Assembly (NCBI GenBank): GCA_004347925.1
Contig: QNVD01000152.1
Coordinates: 511 to 12,512 of the forward strand
Origin: Hadesarchaea archaeon
Lineage (GTDB): Archaea; Hadarchaeota; Hadarchaeia; Hadarchaeales; WYZ-LMO6
Direction of reading: 5' to 3'
DNA length: 12,002 nt
Positions 7,481 to 12,002 of the stretch are shown one piece after another. The position numbers and the translations under genes were made by a program. The notes beneath the pieces were generated by a model, which was given only the letters and a program-made list of their open reading frames with translations, was not told the origin of the DNA and did no database searches. Position 1 is the first letter of the stretch; every line of letters begins with the position of its first letter.

Positions 7481-7489
7481 TTTTTTAGG
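7481..7489 (+). promoter_or_regulatory. Possible TATA-like box for the secreted esterase
   Basis: TTTTTTAGG, identical to the element at 1772-1780, has its A 25 bases before the ATG at 7512. If it is a TATA box the transcript would be leaderless or nearly so. The rest of the 178-base gap between ppsA and this gene (7334-7511) holds the ppsA promoter and shows no further structure I can name. Confidence 0.35.
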
Positions 7490-7511
7490 GATAGGTGAAG
7501 GGGAGAGGAGG

Positions 7512-7742
7512 ATGAAGAGGGGTCTCTCGGCCGCCGTTTCCCTCCTGCTTCTCACCCTAGTCCTCCTCCCCCTGGCGGCACCACCGGTCTCCTGCGGGAG
7601 GGACAGGGTGGTGGTCAAGGATTACTACGCGGACCCCTTCGGGGTGGACCTCTCCCCCATGCCTTCCCTTTCCAGCCTTCCCGCGGACGATCCCCGCGAC
7701 GGCACCGACTGGCAGGAGGTCCCCCTGCCTCGCCCTGCGTGA
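7512..7742 (+). CDS. Signal-peptide and N-terminal fragment of the frameshifted secreted esterase
   Basis: A 76-codon frame beginning MKRGLSAAVSLLLLTLVLLPLAAPPVSCG: positive residues at 2-3, a hydrophobic core at about 5-24, then a cleavage-prone region, so a Sec signal peptide. It continues to TDWQEVP and then runs into TGA at 7740-7742, overlapping the start of the catalytic frame. Adding one C to the C5 run at 7721-7725 reads through as WQEVPPASPCVNGDGG, the expected entry into the pectinacetylesterase fold (W, then Cys, then a Gly/Asp-rich turn). I therefore read it as the 5' part of the next entry rather than a separate gene. Purines GGAGAGGAGG (7502-7511) precede the ATG. The earlier in-frame GTG (7437) would place a non-signal segment in front and is unlikely. 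Confidence 0.7.
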   Translation: MKRGLSAAVSLLLLTLVLLPLAAPPVSCGRDRVVVKDYYADPFGVDLSPMPSLSSLPADDPRDGTDWQEVPLPRPA

Positions 7743-8782
7743 ACGGCGACGGGGGGAGCACCTACATCAAGGTAAGCAGGGGCTCCCCCGACAAGCTCCT
7801 GATCTACCTGGAGGGGGGAGGAGCGGGCACCGATTATCTCACCTACCTCACGATGGCCCTGAAGGATCCCACCGACTTCCCCCTGCTGGCCGGAGGCGCG
7901 ACCAGGGGGATTTTCAACAGGAGGGACGAGAGGAACCCCTTCCGCGACTACACCTTCATTCTGGTTCCTTATTCCACGGCGGACGTGCACTCGGGCAACA
8001 GGGTGATGAGGTACTACCACCCCCTCAGGCCCTCGCAGAGCAGGGTGGTTTACCACGTGGGGTTCGTCAACGCGGCGGTAGCCATCCGCTGGGCCGCCAG
8101 GGAGCTTCCCCAGGCGGGGAGGGTGGTGATCACCGGTTCGAGCGCGGGGGGGTACGGAACCCTCCTGAGCACGTGGGTGGCCCGCCTCACCTTCAGGAAG
8201 CCGGTGGTGGCCATAAGCGATGCCGGGCCGGCCCTGGTTTCCAAAAGGAACCCCAACTTCACCCTCCAGACCACCGAGTACTGCTGGGGATGGCTGCAGA
8301 ACCTGAGCAGGCTGCCCGAGGAGGAGTGGGTGAAGGAGGAGGCGGTGAGGTTGATCAGGGAAAAGGGTGAGCCCCTGTACGGCGTGCTGGCCTTCGCCGA
8401 GAAGTACGAGGACTGCCTGTGGGCCCTCTACGAGGACCAGATGGATCTGGTCATAGGCACCGTGTTCCTGGGCTACTCGTCCAAGGAGTTCAGGGAGGTG
8501 CTGCTCGGGGCCACCGGCGAGATCAGGAGCTCGCATCCCTCCCTCTTCTACAGGTTCCTGCCCTACGGGCTAACCCACACCATCCTCTTTTGCGACTGGT
8601 TCTACACCAGGGAAATAAACGGGGTGACGGTGTGCGACTGGGTGGCGGGCCTGCTGGAGGGGAGGGGCGGGGACCTGGTGGAGCCCTTCTCCCCCTCGGT
8701 GATGAAGGACTTCATGCTCTGGGTGACCTCGATGGGTCAGGCCGAGCTCTGCTCCCTCCTCAGCCTGTCCCCTGCTAGATAA
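7739..8782 (+). CDS. Pectinacetylesterase/NOTUM-family serine hydrolase, catalytic part (5' end frameshifted)
   Basis: An alpha/beta-hydrolase of the pectinacetylesterase/NOTUM family, predicted exported through the upstream signal peptide. Numbering from the Val at 7739: LLIYLEGGGAG (20-30) is the oxyanion-hole region, VPYSTADVHSGNR (76-88) is a family hallmark, ITGSSAGGYG (131-140) is the nucleophile elbow with Ser135, the acid is probably Asp236 in YEDQMD, and the catalytic His is in GLTHTIL at about bases 8568-8588. The Cys that usually follows GGGA in bacterial and plant members is Gly30 here. The GTG at 7739 is an in-frame codon of the restored gene rather than a convincing start: no good ribosome binding site, and the fold would lose its first strand. 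The restored protein is about 422 residues. Likely activity is deacylation of a polysaccharide or other ester; the substrate is unknown. It could be an assembly error, a true pseudogene or a recoded gene. Confidence 0.8.
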   Translation: MNGDGGSTYIKVSRGSPDKLLIYLEGGGAGTDYLTYLTMALKDPTDFPLLAGGATRGIFNRRDERNPFRDYTFILVPYSTADVHSGNRVMRYYHPLRPSQSRVVYHVGFVNAAVAIRWAARELPQAGRVVITGSSAGGYGTLLSTWVARLTFRKPVVAISDAGPALVSKRNPNFTLQTTEYCWGWLQNLSRLPEEEWVKEEAVRLIREKGEPLYGVLAFAEKYEDCLWALYEDQMDLVIGTVFLGYSSKEFREVLLGATGEIRSSHPSLFYRFLPYGLTHTILFCDWFYTREINGVTVCDWVAGLLEGRGGDLVEPFSPSVMKDFMLWVTSMGQAELCSLLSLSPAR

Positions 8783-8790
8783 GGTTAAAC
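8783..8790 (+). promoter_or_regulatory. Putative TATA box for nadX
   Basis: GGTTAAAC begins right after the esterase stop codon, centred about 35 bases before the TTG at 8821. It resembles GGTTTAAAC before L10e in both sequence and spacing. Initiation near 8812 would give a very short leader, which sits awkwardly with the upstream ribosome binding site, so one of the two may be unused. Confidence 0.4.
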
Positions 8791-8805
8791 GGGGAGGGGG
8801 GGAAG

Positions 8806-8815
8806 GGAGGAGGTG
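8806..8815 (+). promoter_or_regulatory. Strong ribosome binding site deciding the TTG start of nadX
   Basis: GGAGGAGGTG, a near-perfect anti-16S match, ends five bases before TTG at 8821. No ATG or GTG is available before the Rossmann motif at residues 15-20, so the site and the codon together support a TTG start. Confidence 0.7.
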
Positions 8816-8820
8816 GGGCC

Positions 8821-9666
8821 TTGTCGCCTTCCCCCACGAGCCCGCTGGGGGTATCCCTCCTGGGCTGCGGTGAGATAGGGCGCATCCTGGCCAGGGCGGT
8901 CAGGGAGGGGAGGGCGGGGAGGGTGCAGCTCAGGTACCTCTTCGACAGGGATCCGGGCAGGAGCAGGAGGCTGGCGGAGGAGCTGGGGGGAGGGGTGAGG
9001 GTGGCAGGCAGCTTTTCGGAGATCCTCTCCGACCCGGAGACCAGGGTGGTGGTGGAGGCCGCCTCCCAGGCGGCCGTGGCGGAGTACGGGGAGGAGGTCC
9101 TGCGCTCGGGGAAGGACCTGATGGTGATGAGCGTGGGCGCCCTGGCCGACGAGGACCTGCTCCGCCGGCTGAGGGAGGCGGCGGCCAGGGGGGGAAGCAG
9201 GATCCACATTCCCTCGGGTTCCGTCCTGGGGGTGGACGGGGTCAAGGCGGCGGGGCTGGTGGGGATCAGGGAGGCCCAGCTCACCACCCGAAAGCCCCCT
9301 GCGGCCCTGGCCTACAGCCCGTACCTGAAGGAGAGGGGGGTGGACCTCTCCCACCTGAAGGAGCCCAAGGTGGTCTTCGAGGGGACGGCCAGGGAGGCCG
9401 TGAGGGCCTTTCCCGAGAGCGTGAACATCGCCGCCACGCTGGCCCTGGCGGGGGTGGGCTTCGACGGGCTGAGGGTGAGGATCATAGCGGACCCCACCCT
9501 GGACAGGAACGTGCACGAGCTGAGGGTGAGGGGGGAGGCCGGGGAGATGGTGACGGTGGCCAGGAACGTGCCCTCCCCAGGCAACCCCAGGACCAGCTAC
9601 CTGGCGGCCCTCTCGGCCATCATGAGGCTGAGGGACCTGGTGGAGACCCTGCTGGTGGGAACCTAG
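8821..9666 (+). CDS. nadX: L-aspartate dehydrogenase
   Basis: NAD(P)-dependent oxidation of aspartate to iminoaspartate, the substrate of quinolinate synthase NadA in NAD synthesis; characterised in Archaeoglobus and Thermotoga. The protein has 281 residues, slightly longer than the usual ~240-270 because of a short Ser/Pro N-terminus. Visible features are the Rossmann motif GCGEIG (15-20), VVVEAAS (76-82), the IPSGSVLGVDG segment (130-140), the family signature FPESVNIAATLALAG (197-211), His232 in DRNVHELRV as the likely catalytic histidine, and the C-terminal NPRTSYLAALSAI. It starts at TTG behind a strong ribosome binding site. Its TAG stop shares the palindrome CTAG with the stop of SepCysS on the other strand. 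No nadA or nadC is in the window. The main alternative is a related dehydrogenase with another amino-acid substrate. Confidence 0.9.
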   Translation: MSPSPTSPLGVSLLGCGEIGRILARAVREGRAGRVQLRYLFDRDPGRSRRLAEELGGGVRVAGSFSEILSDPETRVVVEAASQAAVAEYGEEVLRSGKDLMVMSVGALADEDLLRRLREAAARGGSRIHIPSGSVLGVDGVKAAGLVGIREAQLTTRKPPAALAYSPYLKERGVDLSHLKEPKVVFEGTAREAVRAFPESVNIAATLALAGVGFDGLRVRIIADPTLDRNVHELRVRGEAGEMVTVARNVPSPGNPRTSYLAALSAIMRLRDLVETLLVGT

Positions 9667-10871
9667 GTGATTCCCAGCCCGTACTTCCTGGCTATCTCCA
9701 GGAAGCTCTCCGCCACCAGCTTGACCTCCTCCCAGCTCAGGCCGTAGGTGTTGAGCTTGAAGTGCCTGGTGAGGCCGGGCTGGATCCCCACGATCCCCCT
9801 CTCCCTGAGCTCCTCGTAGAGGAAGAAGCCCCTCCTGCGGTGCTTCTGCGAGACCCGGTAGAAGCCCTCGGACTCCACCTGGACCAGCGTGTGCCTCTTG
9901 GGCCTCTCCCCCAGCTGCCTGGTCCCCTCTATCCTCTCCAGCTCCCCCACCAGGTACCTGACCTTCCTCACCTCCTCCTCCCACCTCCCCACCCTCTCCA
10001 CCACGTGGGGGAAGGAGGCCATGAGGGTGGCCAGCGGGGCCCCCATCACCGTGCACCCCAGCAGCGCCGTCTCCTTCTCCGGGAAGGACCTCCCGCTCCA
10101 GTCCCCCCTCACCTCCGACCTCCTGAGCACCCTCTCCGCCACCCCCTCCCCCAGGGCCAGGATCCCGGTGGGGGCGCTTGCCGCCCAGCTCTTGTGCCCG
10201 CTGCTCACCAGCACATCCGCCCCCAGCCTCCTCCCGTCCACGGGCATCACCCCGGCGGTGTAGGCGGCGTTGAGGAGGAAGGGCACCCCCCACTCCCTGC
10301 AGAGCTTCCCCACCTCCTCCGCCTCCGTCAGGTTGCCGTAGAAGGAGTCCACGTGGGTGAGCAGCACCAGGGCGGGGGGTTTTCCGGTCTCCCTCCTCAC
10401 CCTCTCCAGGGTCTCCTGGTAGGCCTGGGGGGAGATCCTGAACTCCGGGGGGCCGGAGTGGGGCACCTCCCTCACCCTCAGGCGGGCCAGCTCGGCGGCC
10501 AGGTAGGTGGAGTAGTGGGCCAGGCTGTCCACCACCACGCAGTCCCCGGGGGAGGCCAGGGAGGAGAAGGCGATGAACTTCCCCTCCCTGCACCTGGTCA
10601 CCACCCTCGCCACCTTCAGGTTCAGGAACTCCGCCAGATCCTCCAGGAAGTCCGCCACGGGGGGGCGCTCTATCCTGTCCAGCCTGGGGGTCTTGGGGGG
10701 GCACCAGTCGCAGACGGAGTACCCGTCCCCGAACTCCAGCAGGGCCCTCCTGGCCTCCGGGGTGAGGATGCCCCCCCTCTGGATGGGGTTGAGGTTGATG
10801 AGGCCCTCCCTCCCGAGCTCCCTCCTCAGCTCCCTGTACCGGGAGAGGCGGTCGGGGGTGAGGCCTCCCAT
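9663..10871 (-). CDS. pscS: O-phosphoseryl-tRNA:cysteinyl-tRNA synthase (SepCysS)
   Basis: PLP enzyme that converts phosphoseryl-tRNA-Cys (made by SepRS) to cysteinyl-tRNA-Cys, the tRNA-dependent cysteine route of methanogens, Archaeoglobus and some uncultured archaea. The 402 residues are of normal length. INLNPIQRGGILTPEA (25-40) is highly characteristic. The PLP lysine is Lys227 in SSGHKSWAASAP. All three cysteines known to matter for sulfur transfer have counterparts: Cys54 and Cys57 (SVCDWC) and Cys273 (LLGCTVMGAPL). The cofactor-pocket segments HVDSFYGN and NAAYTAGVMPVDG are also present. The ATG at 10871 lies about 25 bases from the TATA-like element shared with the divergent ferredoxin gene, so the message may be leaderless. 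SepRS is not in the window. Convergent with nadX, overlapping by four bases. Confidence 0.96.
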   Translation of the reverse strand: MGGLTPDRLSRYRELRRELGREGLINLNPIQRGGILTPEARRALLEFGDGYSVCDWCPPKTPRLDRIERPPVADFLEDLAEFLNLKVARVVTRCREGKFIAFSSLASPGDCVVVDSLAHYSTYLAAELARLRVREVPHSGPPEFRISPQAYQETLERVRRETGKPPALVLLTHVDSFYGNLTEAEEVGKLCREWGVPFLLNAAYTAGVMPVDGRRLGADVLVSSGHKSWAASAPTGILALGEGVAERVLRRSEVRGDWSGRSFPEKETALLGCTVMGAPLATLMASFPHVVERVGRWEEEVRKVRYLVGELERIEGTRQLGERPKRHTLVQVESEGFYRVSQKHRRRGFFLYEELRERGIVGIQPGLTRHFKLNTYGLSWEEVKLVAESFLEIARKYGLGIT

Positions 10872-10891
10872 CCCCCTAGTCGGGAGGGGGA

Positions 10892-10902
10892 GATATTTTA
10901 AC
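10892..10902. promoter_or_regulatory. Shared bidirectional TATA element between SepCysS and the NIL-ferredoxin operon
   Basis: The 51-base gap between the two divergent ATGs contains a single AT-rich stretch, GATATTTTAAC on the plus strand and GTTAAAATATC on the minus strand, in a surround of almost only G and C. Its core (10893-10900) is centred about 26 bases from the plus ATG at 10923 and about 25 from the minus ATG at 10871. Both are the normal archaeal TATA-to-start distance, which predicts leaderless transcripts both ways. The minus reading GGTTAAAA also resembles the nadX and L10e boxes. Confidence 0.6.
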
Positions 10903-10922
10903 CCGGGGGAAGAGCTTGAAGG

Positions 10923-11327
10923 ATGAAGAGGAAGATCCTCCTCAGGTACCCGGCCGAGATGGCGGAGGAGCCCGTCTTCGCCACCGTCCTGCTGGAGACG
11001 GGCATCCCGGCCAACATCCTCTACTCCAGCATAGGGGCGAGGGGAGGGGAGATCCTGATAGGGGTGGATGCCCCCCCGGAGGAGGTGGAGAGGATGATGG
11101 CCCTCTTCCGCAGGAGGGGGGTGGAGGCGGTGGAGGTGAGGAAGGCGGTGAGGGTGGACAGGGAGAAGTGTTTCGACTGCGGGGCCTGCCTCTCCCTCTG
11201 CCCCACCCAGGCCCTCAGGTTCTCCGGGGACTGCTCCCTGGAGGTGGAGGAGGAGAAGTGCGTCTGCTGTGAGGCCTGCGTCCCTGCCTGCCCCGTGCGC
11301 GCCATCACGGTGAGGAGCTTCGAATGA
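10923..11327 (+). CDS. NIL-domain protein with two [4Fe-4S] ferredoxin motifs
   Basis: 134 residues: an ACT-like NIL domain at about 1-75 (MKRKILLRYP at the start, ANILYSSIGARGGEILIGVDA in the middle) followed by a bacterial-type 2[4Fe-4S] ferredoxin. The cluster motifs are Cys83, 86, 89, 93 (CFDCGACLSLCP) and Cys113, 116, 119, 123 (CVCCEACVPACP). Two further cysteines, 104 and 115, are not needed for the clusters. This architecture matches the Methanosarcina protein MA1822, reported to work with the COG1900/DUF39 protein MA1821 in making homocysteine from aspartate semialdehyde and sulfide; here it probably supplies electrons or sulfur for that step. Its stop overlaps the next start (ATGA), so it is translationally coupled to UPF0280. 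It is divergent from SepCysS over one shared TATA element. The assignment to homocysteine synthesis is inference from family and neighbours. Confidence 0.92.
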   Translation: MKRKILLRYPAEMAEEPVFATVLLETGIPANILYSSIGARGGEILIGVDAPPEEVERMMALFRRRGVEAVEVRKAVRVDREKCFDCGACLSLCPTQALRFSGDCSLEVEEEKCVCCEACVPACPVRAITVRSFE

Positions 11328-12002
11328 TCTCCCTGAGGTGGTCCTACCGGGAGACCCACCTGCTGGTGAAGGCCGACAACCGGGAGGCGGCCAGGGCCTC
11401 CGTTCTGGCCGCCTTCAGGGCCAGGAGGGAGGTGGAGAGGTTCCTCCTCCGCCATCCCGAGTTCCGCTACTCCCTGGAGCCCCTCTCCTTCCCTGGGGAG
11501 GAGTTGCCCAGGGTGGTGGAGCTGATGGTGAGGGCGGGGCAGACCGCGGGGGTGGGACCCTTCGCCGCGGTGGCGGGGGCCATCGCCCAGTTGGCGCTGG
11601 AGGGGGCGAAGGAGGCGGGGGCGGTCAACGTGGTGGTGGAGAACGGGGGGGACATAGCGCTGGACGGGAGGAGGGAGTTCTCGGTGGGGATCTTCGCCGG
11701 GGACCATCCCCTCTCCGGCAAGCTGGCCCTCTCCCTGACCCCGGCCGAGCTGCCCGCCGGGGTTTGCACGAGCTCCGGGACGGTGGGACCCTCTCTCAAC
11801 TTCGGCTGGGCGGATGCGGTGACGGTGATCTCGGATGAGGCCTCCCTCTCGGACGCGGCCGCCACCTCCATCTCCAACGAGGTGAGGGGGGAGGCGGAGG
11901 AGGCGGTGGGGAGGGGGCTGGAGAGGGCCAGGGAGATCCCCGGGGTGAGGGGCTGCCTGATCCTCTTCGGGGACAGGGTGGGGGCGGTGGGGAGGCTGCC
12001 CC
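11324..12002 (+). CDS. UPF0280 (COG2122) family protein, 3'-truncated by window edge
   Basis: 226 codons are visible and the frame is open at the window end; the family is usually about 240-260 residues, so only a short tail is missing. Recognisable UPF0280 blocks are AGQTAGVGPFAAVAGAIAQ (71-89), VVVENGGDIAL (103-113), AGVCTSSGTVGPSLNFGWADA (145-165) and SDAAATSISNEV (176-187). The family is related to ApbE-type proteins by fold and lacks a firmly established reaction; in methanogens it sits with COG1900 and NIL-ferredoxin genes and has been linked to sulfide assimilation. Cys148 in the VCTSSGT block and Cys211 are the only cysteines visible, and Cys148 lies in a conserved block. The ATG at 11324 overlaps the preceding TGA (ATGA). 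What follows the gene is outside the window. Confidence 0.92.
   Translation, partial: MISLRWSYRETHLLVKADNREAARASVLAAFRARREVERFLLRHPEFRYSLEPLSFPGEELPRVVELMVRAGQTAGVGPFAAVAGAIAQLALEGAKEAGAVNVVVENGGDIALDGRREFSVGIFAGDHPLSGKLALSLTPAELPAGVCTSSGTVGPSLNFGWADAVTVISDEASLSDAAATSISNEVRGEAEEAVGRGLERAREIPGVRGCLILFGDRVGAVGRLP

Noticed and set aside
7739..7741. GTG at 7739 as a genuine start of an independent cytosolic esterase.
   Set aside because: No suitable ribosome binding site, the first part of the fold would be missing, and the adjacent signal-peptide frame leads directly into it if one base is restored.
7625..8536. A 303-codon minus-strand frame opposite the esterase, considered as a reason for the frameshift (a real gene on the other strand).
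   Set aside because: Its composition is shadow-like, while the plus strand carries all pectinacetylesterase motifs.
8785..10704. A 639-codon minus-strand open frame spanning nadX and most of SepCysS.
   Set aside because: It crosses two well-supported genes in other frames, and is Gly/Glu-rich with no domain.

Overview
This looks like a stretch of a GC-rich archaeal chromosome. It carries archaeal-type translation genes (EF-2 with the diphthamide histidine, a homotetramer-type tRNA-splicing endonuclease, archaeal TrpRS, eL41 and an L10e-type uL16), archaeal TATA-like boxes close to start codons, and Sep-tRNA:Cys-tRNA synthase. Arginine is written almost entirely as AGG, as in many thermophilic archaea. 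The SepCysS / NIL-ferredoxin / UPF0280 set points to a euryarchaeal or related lineage that makes cysteine on tRNA (methanogens, Archaeoglobus, and some uncultured groups). I cannot name the lineage with confidence. Genes are densely packed: the longest non-coding gap is about 180 bases, and I see no rRNA, tRNA, CRISPR array or insertion sequence.

Layout. Positions 1-4176 (+) form a translation island: the 3' four-fifths of EF-2, then endA and trpS overlapping as TAATG, a 37-codon eL41 gene, and uL16/L10e. Positions 4149-7333 (-) hold ppsA followed after 17 bases by an agmatinase-family gene, whose end overlaps the end of L10e by 28 bases. Positions 7512-8782 (+) hold a secreted hydrolase of the pectinacetylesterase/NOTUM family, split by an apparent one-base frameshift near 7721-7725. 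Positions 8821-9666 (+) encode an aspartate dehydrogenase (nadX) with a TTG start. Positions 9663-10871 (-) encode SepCysS, which shares a palindromic CTAG stop with nadX. From 10923 (+) runs a two-gene unit, a NIL-domain ferredoxin and a UPF0280 protein overlapping as ATGA, with the second gene leaving the window.

How the genes work together. The left part supports tRNA maturation, charging and ribosome function. endA and trpS may meet on tRNA-Trp, whose precursor carries an intron in many archaea. The ppsA gene is gluconeogenic or pyruvate-linked, and the ureohydrolase belongs to polyamine/agmatine metabolism. The right end is the most interesting part. SepCysS and the NIL-ferredoxin/UPF0280 operon are divergent around one TATA-like element lying almost exactly midway between the two start codons (about 25-27 bases from each). 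This fits a co-regulated sulfur-assimilation module for Cys-tRNA and homocysteine synthesis. No wholly unknown multi-gene system is evident; UPF0280 is the least understood gene here.
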